Positions 54,454 to 62,830 of a DNA stretch of 64,000 bases are shown here, piece by piece (the first letter of the stretch is position 1; every line of letters starts with the position of its first letter). The position numbers were made by a program, and so were the translations under genes. The notes under the pieces were generated by a model. It made no database searches, had not been told where the DNA came from, and saw only the letters and a list, made by a program, of their open reading frames with translations. The DNA comes from a virus: positions 101,698 through 165,697 of IMG/VR virus record IMGVR_UViG_3300025010_000029; one strand, given 5' to 3'.

Positions 54454-55011
54454 TTAACATTTCCATGCTTTAGCTTGTTTAATAGCATTAACTATATTTT
54501 TAATTTGATTTGCAATTATATCTGTACTTGCTTTTTCACCTTTTATGAATTGGTATTTAATATTAAAATTATCTAACATTTTTCTTAGTTTAATATCATC
54601 TTGTTTTGCTTCTTCTTCTGTTTGAAATCTACCATCAGGTTGAAAGGCTTTAACACGATTAACAAAATAATTATAATTATTAAATTTGTTAAATTGATTT
54701 AACACATGTTGATTAAATATTTTATCTTCTGGCTGATTGTAAAATGCAGATAAAAGAACAGGAGAATCTGTAACCACTACATCAAGTTTATCTAATAATC
54801 GTTTAATATTATAATGTTGTTTGCCAAATATAATATTTTGATCTTTAAATGGTTCTTTTCTTTCTTCCCAAACCATTGCTTTACACCACTCAGGAACATA
54901 CTCTACATTTATTTCACCCAACCATTTTAATTCTGCTGAAACATCCCACGCCAAACTTGATTTTCCAGCACCACTTCCAGCAAAGAAATTTACTATAATT
55001 GTCATAAACAT
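54454..55011 (-). CDS. P-loop nucleoside/nucleotide kinase-like ATPase
   Basis: A 185-residue P-loop protein with Walker A GSGAGKSS (12-19), an acidic Walker B-like strand VVVTDSPVLL, and an Arg-containing lid region, resembling NadR/deoxynucleoside kinase-type AAA_28 ATPases of phages. Substrate unknown. Start overlaps the stop of the upstream gene (TAATG). A second in-frame ATG two codons later is also well placed from GGAGG (9 bases). Confidence 0.65.
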   Translation of the reverse strand: MFMTIIVNFFAGSGAGKSSLAWDVSAELKWLGEINVEYVPEWCKAMVWEERKEPFKDQNIIFGKQHYNIKRLLDKLDVVVTDSPVLLSAFYNQPEDKIFNQHVLNQFNKFNNYNYFVNRVKAFQPDGRFQTEEEAKQDDIKLRKMLDNFNIKYQFIKGEKASTDIIANQIKNIVNAIKQAKAWKC

Positions 55012-55319
55012 TATCCTCCATAGTAATTTTTATTTTTAATAAAATTTATTATTATATCATCATTATCAAAATCAGCAATAATTGCACCATAACCTTTTTC
55101 ATCAACACCAAACAAACCATTTAAAATACCAAGTAAACCTACCTGATAATTATTATCAACTACACCCACTTGAACTGTTGGATGTTTTGCTAGTTTCTTA
55201 TTACATACAACTCTTTGCCCAACTAAATTTGTTATTGCTTTAGGATCAAGTTTTAGTGCATCATTTAACAGGCTAATAACATCATCAATATTTACTTGTT
55301 TTTTAATAATGTTTTTCAT
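55011..55319 (-). CDS. Conserved-looking hypothetical protein
   Basis: A 102-residue protein with a helical N-terminus and a beta-rich core (VGVVDNNYQVGLLGILNGLFG). SD AAAAGGAG. Overlaps the P-loop gene. I do not recognise a defined function. Confidence 0.5.
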   Translation of the reverse strand: MKNIIKKQVNIDDVISLLNDALKLDPKAITNLVGQRVVCNKKLAKHPTVQVGVVDNNYQVGLLGILNGLFGVDEKGYGAIIADFDNDDIIINFIKNKNYYGG

Positions 55320-55334
55320 AATATAGTACTCCTT

Positions 55335-55925
55335 TTAACTAATTAATTCTTGTAGTGATTCTCTAATATCTCTGCCATCAATATCATTGCCTAAAACATC
55401 CCATCCTTCTGTTTGTTGTCTAGCAAATATTTCAATACGTGGTAAATCACTACATAATTCAATAATTTTATCTTTTACTATATCTGGTTTTTTAGAATGT
55501 CCTTCAATTGGAGAGTATATTACAGGAGAGTAATCATCTAATGTGTCAATAATTTGGTGTACACTTGCAGATATGCGTTTAGGTTTACCTTTTGTTGCAA
55601 GTAAACATAATTCTGCATTAGCCCTTGTCCACCTTCCCATTCCCATAAATGGGGTATCTTTTATTTTATTCTTTTTTACCCACACAAAAGCAACAGTTTT
55701 ATATTCAAATCCCCATTTATTAATGATAGCAAATACTTCATCTAATTTTGGCATTGTAATCCATAAAAACAGTATACAATCATCATTCGCTATTTGATTA
55801 ATAGGTAGATTTGCAATTTCTTTTTGACTCATAACAGGATATTTGCATTCTGCTCCTCTATTTCCTGCTTTAGCTTTATCCCTGTAAGTCCAAGGTGGAT
55901 CAATATAAATGATATTATATTTCAT
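55335..55925 (-). CDS. MT-A70 family adenine N6-methyltransferase
   Basis: A 196-residue methyltransferase. The catalytic DPPW motif is at residues 9-12 and the SAM-binding region contains FLWITMP and WVKKNK; MGMGRWTRANAELCL and GHSKKPD are typical downstream elements. The size fits the phage MT-A70/Ime4-like group that makes N6-methyladenine in DNA (or, less likely, RNA). No partner restriction enzyme is present, so protection of phage DNA or regulation is likely. SD AAGGAG. Confidence 0.85.
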   Translation of the reverse strand: MKYNIIYIDPPWTYRDKAKAGNRGAECKYPVMSQKEIANLPINQIANDDCILFLWITMPKLDEVFAIINKWGFEYKTVAFVWVKKNKIKDTPFMGMGRWTRANAELCLLATKGKPKRISASVHQIIDTLDDYSPVIYSPIEGHSKKPDIVKDKIIELCSDLPRIEIFARQQTEGWDVLGNDIDGRDIRESLQELIS

Positions 55926-55944
55926 AATACAACTCCTTATAAAA

Positions 55945-55973
55945 TTATAGATAAGGAAATTCCTTATCTATAA
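55945..55973 (-). terminator. Hairpin after dUTPase gene
   Basis: Perfect 13-base-pair stem (55945-55957 with 55961-55973) and short loop, with TTTT on the minus strand just after it. It separates the dUTPase gene from the methyltransferase gene. Confidence 0.55.
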
Positions 55974-55997
55974 TTAATATTTTAAATTCACACTAAT

Positions 55998-56687
55998 TTA
56001 TTTGTTAGTTGAACCAAGTTTCCCTACTCCTCTTTTACTAGGAATTTTAAGTAAATCTTCATAGGGAATTACTTTTTCTCTTACTTCAGGAACAAATTCT
56101 AAAGCAACTTGGCAAAATGCCTTAGTATATGGGTAATACTGTTTTCCATTTAAAACAATAGGCTTATCATTTTGTAATTTTTGCTTTGTAATAACAATGG
56201 GAATATTTCCTGCATTATTCATTGCAATGAACCATTCACCCCTGTAATTTGAGTCTATTTGCCCTGCCAAAACAGCCATAGACAATTTTCCTGTTGAACC
56301 ACGCTCACGTTTGGCATTCATGCGGTATTTAGGGTCAAATGAACTTGCAATACCTGTTCCAATCAATTTTGTTTCACCAGGAGCTATTTCAATTTCAAAT
56401 TCTTCAAAATACGGATATACGTCATAACAACCATTCTCAAATTCCTTAGTAGGAATAATTGCATCAGGTTTTACTTTAGCAAATAAAATCGTATCTAAAA
56501 CACGTAATTTATCAATATCCATAAACTTCATAGCTTTTGTTTCAAAACTACGCACACCATTTTCATCATATACAGGATAACTAATTACCACTTCCAATTG
56601 CTCTTTGTTAATGGATTTCACTTTACCTACTTTCTTTTCTTCCTTCATAAAAATCAATTCGCCAACCTCATAAAATCTTTTTGCCAT
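55998..56687 (-). CDS. dut: dUTP diphosphatase (dUTPase) with N-terminal extension
   Basis: Hydrolyses dUTP to dUMP, the ThyA substrate. 229 residues; the trimeric dUTPase domain starts near 65. Motifs seen: IIPTKEFENGCYDVYP (motif I region), RGSTGKL (129-135, motif II), AGQIDSNYRGE (141-151, motif III) and a Gly/Ser C-terminal phosphate-binding tail KRGVGKLGSTNK (218-229, motif V). The first 60 residues form an extra KOW-like beta domain absent from typical dUTPases. SD AAAGGAGG. Confidence 0.85.
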   Translation of the reverse strand: MAKRFYEVGELIFMKEEKKVGKVKSINKEQLEVVISYPVYDENGVRSFETKAMKFMDIDKLRVLDTILFAKVKPDAIIPTKEFENGCYDVYPYFEEFEIEIAPGETKLIGTGIASSFDPKYRMNAKRERGSTGKLSMAVLAGQIDSNYRGEWFIAMNNAGNIPIVITKQKLQNDKPIVLNGKQYYPYTKAFCQVALEFVPEVREKVIPYEDLLKIPSKRGVGKLGSTNK

Positions 56688-56728
56688 TTTTAAAATCCTC
56701 CTTTTATTCTTGTTTTATTTTTATTATA

Positions 56729-56755
56729 ATTAACTGCTTATAATAAACAGTTAAT
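56729..56755. repeat. Inverted repeat upstream of dUTPase
   Basis: ATTAACTG and CAGTTAAT flank an 11-base centre, 42 bases upstream of the dUTPase start, with a TATAAT-like sequence adjacent on the minus strand. It may be an operator or stem-loop. Confidence 0.35.
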
Positions 56756-56771
56756 ATTTATGAACATAAGA

Positions 56772-56909
56772 TTAATATTTTAAATACTTAGAAAATTCAT
56801 TAATGTATTTATTAACATTCGTATTAGTTTTGGCAATAATAGTATTAAATTTATTCAGTACAATTTTTGTTTGTACTTTATTATTAACTAAACTAAATTG
56901 TAAACGCAT
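56772..56909 (-). CDS. Small hypothetical protein
   Basis: A 45-residue ORF (MRLQFSLVNNKVQTKIVLNKF...) with SD AAGGGGG 10 bases before ATG, between the RNR and dUTPase genes. Function unknown. Confidence 0.5.
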   Translation of the reverse strand: MRLQFSLVNNKVQTKIVLNKFNTIIAKTNTNVNKYINEFSKYLKY

Positions 56910-56929
56910 TATGAATTCCCCCTTGTTAT

Positions 56930-59794
56930 TTAATTACATTTAGAAAAACCACAATTACTACAAACAGAACAACCACCATCTGGCAATAATAATTCATTAC
57001 ACTCAGGACATTTTGTTAGATCATTAATTGCAACTTCACTTTCTTCTTCAAGTATAATATTTTCTTCAATTATTTGCTTAGTATTATTACCATCTTTTAA
57101 TGCTTTTTGATATTTAATTAATGCTCTTGCTATAGCACTAGGGCAAGATGTTCCTGGTGAAACTCTTGTACCTTTACCTTTAGCATATAAATATGCAGGA
57201 CAACTGCCAACACTATCTAATTGGTCAACTACATCTTCTAAGCTTATACCCCCACGTAATGCAATACTAATTAATCTTGACATTGCTTGTGTACTTGCTA
57301 CACAACCACCTTTAGAACCTGTATTAATAAATGTTTCGATTATTTTATTATTACAATCTACAAAACACATGAGCCAAATTGCCCCGCACCCTGTAGTTAA
57401 TTTTAGCCGTTTTCCTTTAGCTTCTTTTTTACTCGTAATAATACTCCCTCTTGCTAATCTCTTTGTAGTTTTTTCTTTAACTTCTACAATTTCTTTTTTA
57501 TCTTCAGTATTACCTGTAGACAATACGTTTTCTCTTGAACCATCTCTATATACTGTGACACCCTTTAAACCCATTTTCCATGCTTCAATATATACATTAC
57601 TAACATCATCAACAGTAGCACTCTTAGGTAAGTTTACTGTTTTAGAAAGAGATAGATCAACATGTTTTTGTACAATTGCAACAGTTTTTAAATGTTCCAT
57701 TGGTGTTAAATCACTAGCAACAACAAAGACTCTTTTAATATCATCAGGTATTTCATCTATGCCTTGCACAGAACCATTGTTATTAAAAACTTTTTCAATT
57801 AATTCTTCACTATAAATATCTAACTCTTTTAATCTATTTTCAAGCACACTATTGACAATATAATATATTGTACCATCATTAGCTTTTCTCTTGAAAACTA
57901 AAGCAAAATTAGGTTCTACACCAGAACTAGTTTTTGCTATAAAACTAATTGATCCTGTTGGAGCAATACTTAATAAATTACTGTTTCTAATTAAAATACC
58001 CTGCTTTTGCCATACTGAACCTTCGTATGCAGGATAAACACCTTTTTCATTAGCTAAAATACAGCTTGTACTAACAGAAACATCATATATATACTTATAT
58101 AATTCATCAGTTAAGTCATATGCTTCTTGTGAATTGTATGGTATGTTTAACATATAAAGCATGTCAGCATATCCCATAGTGCCTAAGCCAATACTTCTAA
58201 TCATATTAGTTACTTCTTGTATTTTTGGCAAAGGCAGTTTATTAATAGTCACAACATTATCAAGAAATCTAACAGAGTGTTCTACTAATTCACTTAATTT
58301 TTTATAATTAATCGCATTCCCTTCAACCATTTTAGCTAAATTAATTGAACCTAAATTACATGAACTATAAGATATATTGACAAATTCTGCACAATTATGA
58401 ACATATACAGCATTAATTGCTACAGCTTGATTAAGTTTAGGTTCATTGAAGTCCCATACTTCAACATCACCATATTCTTCAATATTAGTAACTTTAACAT
58501 TAGTTAATCCATCATCACATAATAACTCTTTGCCTAATAAATCTTTTGCTTCGCACCAATTTTCATTAGACAATTTGAATTTATGATCAGGTGTAACAAT
58601 ATACTCACAATTATTATTTGTATTAACTTTAATTGTATATTTTACTCCAGTTTTCCAACTTGTTGCAGGAGTAAATTCTTCCCCATTCCATATATCGGAT
58701 TTTAATTCACTAATTTTTTCATAACCATTTTCAGTTAAGAGCAATGTATCTTTGTGTAAACATGGATTAGAACCAATAATTCTACCTAAATGTGGATTCA
58801 TATTAGCTTTGTCCATTGTATCTCTAAAGCTAACACCTGGCTCACCTGTTCTCCATGCACACTCTACTAAATGATTCCATAATTCTTTTGCCTGAATAGG
58901 TTTATGAACTTTTCCATTAAAATTTAAATCCCACCATTTACCTTTTAGCAATGCATTCATAAAATCATCGCTTAAAGAAACAGAAATATTCATATTTTTA
59001 TAATTTTCTGTATCATCTTTGCAATGAATAAATTCAATTATTTCAGGGTGATGATCATTTAAATCTATTTTCAATGCACCTTTTCTTCTACCACCTTGTT
59101 TAACTGTTTCAACAATCTTATCATAAATACCCATAAATGATACTACACCACTAGCATAACCATTGCTTGTTAAAACAATATCATCTTTTGGACGTAATGG
59201 ACTTATATTAAATCCTACTCCTCCACCACTTTTAAATACAATTGACATGTCTTTTGCGAGATCCATAATACTTTCCATACTATCTTCAATCTCTAAAATA
59301 AAACAACTGCTTAATTGTTGTAGTGTAGTGCCAGCGTTAAATAAAGTTGGAGAAGAGGGTATAAATTCCATTTTCATCATCATATCTTTAAATATTTTTT
59401 CATATTTAACTTTTAATTTTTTATCTGTTTCTGCATTAGCTATATTCGCTGATACTCTTTTGCAAACATCTTCCCATGTATGTTCGATTAATTCATTGTT
59501 CATATCTTTTAAGAAATATCTTTTCACCAATAAATCTTGTACATTTTTATCAATAATGATATTACCATTAATAATATTATTAATATCATTAATTAATAAA
59601 TCATCAATATCACTAGATTTTGAATGTACATGTGTATTAACATTGTATATAGAATAACCTGGGGTGTAAGGATCGTCAATGAATTTGACTACATATTCAT
59701 TATTCAATTTCCATTCAGAACCGTTTTTAACCTCATGTAATTTTTTAACAATATCTACTTTACGCAGATATTTAATAATGTCAGTATTATTAAT
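56930..59794 (-). CDS. nrdJ: Class II ribonucleotide reductase (NrdJ) with mini-intein, likely AUU start
   Basis: Adenosylcobalamin-dependent reduction of ribonucleotides, independent of oxygen. The reading frame extends from an AUU at 59794 (954 residues; 831 after splicing). Seen: FIPSSPTLFNAG, SSCFI (redox cysteine), the SGGGVGF loop, KQGGRRKGA typical of the B12-dependent group, PGVSF, and the active-site N-P-C-A-E, split by the intein after N-P. The C-terminus has a Cys-rich zinc end (CPECNE...CSVCSNCGFSKC). The SD AAAGGAG lies 9 bases before the AUU; the first ordinary start (TTG 59707) has none. Confidence 0.9.
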   Translation of the reverse strand: MNNTDIIKYLRKVDIVKKLHEVKNGSEWKLNNEYVVKFIDDPYTPGYSIYNVNTHVHSKSSDIDDLLINDINNIINGNIIIDKNVQDLLVKRYFLKDMNNELIEHTWEDVCKRVSANIANAETDKKLKVKYEKIFKDMMMKMEFIPSSPTLFNAGTTLQQLSSCFILEIEDSMESIMDLAKDMSIVFKSGGGVGFNISPLRPKDDIVLTSNGYASGVVSFMGIYDKIVETVKQGGRRKGALKIDLNDHHPEIIEFIHCKDDTENYKNMNISVSLSDDFMNALLKGKWWDLNFNGKVHKPIQAKELWNHLVECAWRTGEPGVSFRDTMDKANMNPHLGRIIGSNPCLHKDTLLLTENGYEKISELKSDIWNGEEFTPATSWKTGVKYTIKVNTNNNCEYIVTPDHKFKLSNENWCEAKDLLGKELLCDDGLTNVKVTNIEEYGDVEVWDFNEPKLNQAVAINAVYVHNCAEFVNISYSSCNLGSINLAKMVEGNAINYKKLSELVEHSVRFLDNVVTINKLPLPKIQEVTNMIRSIGLGTMGYADMLYMLNIPYNSQEAYDLTDELYKYIYDVSVSTSCILANEKGVYPAYEGSVWQKQGILIRNSNLLSIAPTGSISFIAKTSSGVEPNFALVFKRKANDGTIYYIVNSVLENRLKELDIYSEELIEKVFNNNGSVQGIDEIPDDIKRVFVVASDLTPMEHLKTVAIVQKHVDLSLSKTVNLPKSATVDDVSNVYIEAWKMGLKGVTVYRDGSRENVLSTGNTEDKKEIVEVKEKTTKRLARGSIITSKKEAKGKRLKLTTGCGAIWLMCFVDCNNKIIETFINTGSKGGCVASTQAMSRLISIALRGGISLEDVVDQLDSVGSCPAYLYAKGKGTRVSPGTSCPSAIARALIKYQKALKDGNNTKQIIEENIILEEESEVAINDLTKCPECNELLLPDGGCSVCSNCGFSKCN
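58394..58762 (-). other. Mini-intein of 123 residues inside nrdJ
   Basis: An in-frame insertion begins with Cys (CLHKDTLLLTENGYEKI, block A), has TPDHKF (block B with the conserved T-x-x-H), and ends with VWDFN (block F) and VYVHN followed by Cys (block G with His-Asn and Cys +1). There is no homing endonuclease domain. The splice joins N-P to C-A-E, the RNR active-site segment. The length of 123 residues was counted from the sequence. Confidence 0.9.
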
Positions 59795-59825
59795 CTATAA
59801 TCACTCCTTTATATGTCATTGTATA

Positions 59826-60458
59826 CTAAATTAAATAATTGATAACCAATTTTGTCCATGCTTCAGATTGACTAATAATATTCTTTAATTCATTTTTATT
59901 AACCCAAATACCATCCATTTTATCTTTTTCTTTAATAGCAACTTTATTATATAATTCCATAACTACTAATACACCTAAATGCACTTGACTTACTTCGTCT
60001 GCTTCACTGTTAATTAAACCAACACAATCTACACTCTTGATATTATCAATATCGCAATCTGTTTCTTCAAATAGTTCACGATACATTGCATTATAAAAAA
60101 TATAAGTATTACTATTTACATTGTCAGCATCAGGAGAATCAATATGTCCTCCAATTCCAATACTATATTTATTATGTAGTCTAATTTCTGTTTGTGTGTT
60201 TTTCCTAAATGTTAAAAGAAATTTTTCTTCATTGTCTATAATTGTTTTTAATACGATATATGGGATAATTTGCTTATAATTGCTGTCATGTTCTGCTTCT
60301 TCCCTATTTTTCATAAATCCATTATTAAATAACTTAGTAAATTCGTTTTTTAAATTAGGACGAACAATTAAACCATATAAATTTTCAATCCCTTCAATAT
60401 CATAGTAACAGTGATTAAAAAAATCACTTTTATTAATTACAAATACTTTTTTAGACAT
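59826..60458 (-). CDS. Nudix-superfamily hydrolase
   Basis: A 210-residue protein. The Nudix box is recognisable but stretched: GGHI (103-106), then an insert of about 20 residues, then REL-x-EET (127-133). An N-terminal region of 65 residues precedes the domain. Nudix enzymes hydrolyse nucleoside diphosphates linked to other groups; the substrate is unknown here. SD TAGGAGG. Located between RecJ and RNR genes. Confidence 0.75.
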   Translation of the reverse strand: MSKKVFVINKSDFFNHCYYDIEGIENLYGLIVRPNLKNEFTKLFNNGFMKNREEAEHDSNYKQIIPYIVLKTIIDNEEKFLLTFRKNTQTEIRLHNKYSIGIGGHIDSPDADNVNSNTYIFYNAMYRELFEETDCDIDNIKSVDCVGLINSEADEVSQVHLGVLVVMELYNKVAIKEKDKMDGIWVNKNELKNIISQSEAWTKLVINYLI

Positions 60459-60481
60459 ACAATATATAACCTCCTATGATG

Positions 60482-62155
60482 TTAATATTTTAAATTTATT
60501 AAATCAATTTTAGATTTATTCTTGTCACTCAATTTATAATCAATCAATATACCTTGCTTAGATACAACATTTTCCCTTGTACCCCAATTAAAGAATGAGT
60601 TTATTGATAAATTACAAATCACATCAATTAAATCACCCTCTTTAACTTCTTCAGCAAAATCTTCTGTTGTTCTAAATTTTAATATGTCTAATTTGTTTTC
60701 ACAAACAAACTTTACTGTATCCTTTACTTTTGTTTTGCCAAGTAATTTTCTTTCAATTACTTCAACATCTTTTATTAATACTTTTGTGTTGTAGGCATCT
60801 TTACCTGCTAACATATTGAATTTCATTATATCTTCAATTAGTTTAAATGTAATATCAGATAATTTTAATTCAATATCATAATAAACAACTTTTTCTTTAA
60901 CATTCTTTAATTTTTTATTAAGTTCATTATGAATCTTATCTAAATCTTCTTCTTTAAATCCAATCCCAAAAGCTCCTTGGTGTCCTTCTAATAAGTGAAA
61001 TAATCCTGTACTTTCTAAAACCTCTTTAAATTTAATACTTCCAATACCCCTTGCACTTCCCATGCAAATACCATTTTTCTTTTTACAAATAATTGTTGGT
61101 TTTTGGTATTTCTCAGCAATACCTGTTGCAATTAAACCATTGAATCCTCTTTCATCATCTAAACCCCCTTCTTCAACAGATATAATTACTGCATTTGAAG
61201 TGTCTAAATATGTTTCAATTTTCTTTGTTAATTTTTTTGTAATTTTCTTTCTTTCTTTATTTAGAGAAATTGCTTCTTTTGCTAATTCTAAGCATCTGCT
61301 ATAATCATCTTCAAGAAGTAATTCAATCATTATTTCTATCTTGCCAAGTCTGGCACATGCATTAATTACAGGAACAATATCAAATCCTATTGTTTGAGTT
61401 GACATATTATCTTGATCTATTTTACTTACTTCAAGAATTGCAGATAAACCATAATTCATTATGTTGTTTAATGCTTGATATACAAAATAGCGATTCTCCT
61501 TTTCTTTCATGCTCATAACGTCACCACTAATTCCAATGCCAGCCATATCAATAAATTCTTGGTGAGTTTCTTGTGACAACAAATCATCTAATACTTGTAC
61601 AACTTTAAAAACCATTCCTGCACCGCTTAATTCTTTGTTTGGGTAATTGTCTAACTGATTATTCACAATTAATGCATATGGATTATCTTGTGTTTTAGGG
61701 TGATGATCTATTATAATGATCTGATTCACACCATCACAGAATAATTCTTTACATACTTCAGTTTCATTTGTTGAAGAATCAACTACAATTAATAATTGTG
61801 TTTCTTCTGGTATGAATTGAACTCCTATACCATGTCCATCGTTACGTTGTCCATAAACATAATTGATATTACTTGTAAATTGTTTAAGATAGCGAATTAG
61901 TATAGAACCACTAGTAATTCCGTCACTGTCTACATCATAACTAACAGTTATCATTTCTCCATCTTCAATTGCTTTTATAATTCTCATACCAACTTCAACA
62001 ATATTATCAATTGTATAAGGATCATGTACACTTGCTTTTGTGGGCTTTAACCATTCATCTAAATCTTCAACTCCATAGATATCAGACAATCTTGTTATAA
62101 TATCATCAAAATCAAAATATTCTCTTTCTGGTTTACGCTCTAACCAAACTGCCAA
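60482..62155 (-). CDS. recJ: RecJ-like single-strand DNA exonuclease (DHH/DHHA1)
   Basis: A 557-residue 5'-3' exonuclease. DHH domain with DVDSDG (74-79, metal ligands), VVDSS, and DHHP (150-153). The DHHA1 part has GSARGIGSIKF and GGHQGA-like EGHQGAFGIGF; a C-terminal OB-like domain follows (about 440-557). Start TTG at 62155. AAGGAGG is 11 bases upstream and itself lies where the predicted transcription start of promoter 62174-62202 falls. Probably acts with RecU in recombination or in degrading host DNA. Confidence 0.85.
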   Translation of the reverse strand: MAVWLERKPEREYFDFDDIITRLSDIYGVEDLDEWLKPTKASVHDPYTIDNIVEVGMRIIKAIEDGEMITVSYDVDSDGITSGSILIRYLKQFTSNINYVYGQRNDGHGIGVQFIPEETQLLIVVDSSTNETEVCKELFCDGVNQIIIIDHHPKTQDNPYALIVNNQLDNYPNKELSGAGMVFKVVQVLDDLLSQETHQEFIDMAGIGISGDVMSMKEKENRYFVYQALNNIMNYGLSAILEVSKIDQDNMSTQTIGFDIVPVINACARLGKIEIMIELLLEDDYSRCLELAKEAISLNKERKKITKKLTKKIETYLDTSNAVIISVEEGGLDDERGFNGLIATGIAEKYQKPTIICKKKNGICMGSARGIGSIKFKEVLESTGLFHLLEGHQGAFGIGFKEEDLDKIHNELNKKLKNVKEKVVYYDIELKLSDITFKLIEDIMKFNMLAGKDAYNTKVLIKDVEVIERKLLGKTKVKDTVKFVCENKLDILKFRTTEDFAEEVKEGDLIDVICNLSINSFFNWGTRENVVSKQGILIDYKLSDKNKSKIDLINLKY

Positions 62156-62173
62156 ATCATTTACTACCTCCTT

Positions 62174-62202
62174 ATTATACTATAATATTTTAACTTTGTC
62201 AA
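62174..62202 (-). promoter_or_regulatory. Consensus early promoter before recJ
   Basis: TTGACA (62197-62202), a 17-base spacer and TATAAT (62174-62179) on the minus strand. The predicted start falls on the SD of recJ. The spacer AAGTTAAAATATTATAG is nearly identical to that of the 43706 promoter. Confidence 0.75.
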
Positions 62203-62257
62203 GCTAAATTTTAAATGTGACATTTTATTAAGATTTAGCCGACAAAATGTTTAATAT

Positions 62258-62830
62258 TTAAACAAATTTATACTCATTAAATGTTTTAATAAATATGTTA
62301 GCTATATTTTTAGCATCGTCAATTCCTCTATGGTGTGTACCATCATGTTTCAAATTTAACATTCTAAGTGCTGTTAACATACCAACATGTTTAATTCTTC
62401 TATTTTTACAAAATTGATGTTTAACTGAAATATGTTTATCCAACCATTTAATAGGTAAATTGTGTAATGTGCAATCTTGTACTAATTGTTTCTTATCATA
62501 AAATCCCCAAGAACATAGATTGTAATTTATATTGGTATTATGACTATGTATCCAATTTTTAAAATCAGATATTACTTCATAAAATCCACTTGCAATATCA
62601 ATATCTTCTTGTTTTATTGTAGTTAATTCTTTACAGAAATCAGATAACACAGGATTCAATTTAGGTTTTATATATCTATCATATTCATCAATTATTTCTA
62701 ATTTATCATTGATTTTCACTGCACCAATTTCAATAATTTCAGATTGATATTTATCTCTTAATTTATCATCATTCCAACATGTTGCTTCTAAGTCTAAAAC
62801 AATATAGTGTCTATTTCCTTGTAAACTCAA
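62258..62830 (-). CDS. DEDDh 3'-5' exonuclease (ERI-1/KapD-like)
   Basis: A 190-residue exonuclease. Motifs: DLEAT (Exo I, D and E), SEIIEIGAV, LTTIKQEDI, Exo II around NLCSWGFYDKKQL, and Exo III HHRGIDDAKNIA (H and D). This matches ERI-1/3'hExo-like exonucleases that trim RNA or DNA 3' ends. TTG start at 62830 overlaps the stop of the CCA-enzyme gene by 4 bases. It could cooperate with the CCA-adding enzyme in 3'-end turnover. Confidence 0.8.
   Translation of the reverse strand: MSLQGNRHYIVLDLEATCWNDDKLRDKYQSEIIEIGAVKINDKLEIIDEYDRYIKPKLNPVLSDFCKELTTIKQEDIDIASGFYEVISDFKNWIHSHNTNINYNLCSWGFYDKKQLVQDCTLHNLPIKWLDKHISVKHQFCKNRRIKHVGMLTALRMLNLKHDGTHHRGIDDAKNIANIFIKTFNEYKFV

Noticed and set aside
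57369-57815. A long + strand ORF (148 residues) antisense to the RNR gene
   Set aside because: No SD, product is a mirror of conserved RNR codons with repeated Leu/Ser runs; antisense ORFs of this size are expected over AT-rich genes.
59163-59657. Another + strand ORF of 164 residues antisense to RNR
   Set aside because: Same reasons; it is a reading-frame shadow of a well-supported gene.
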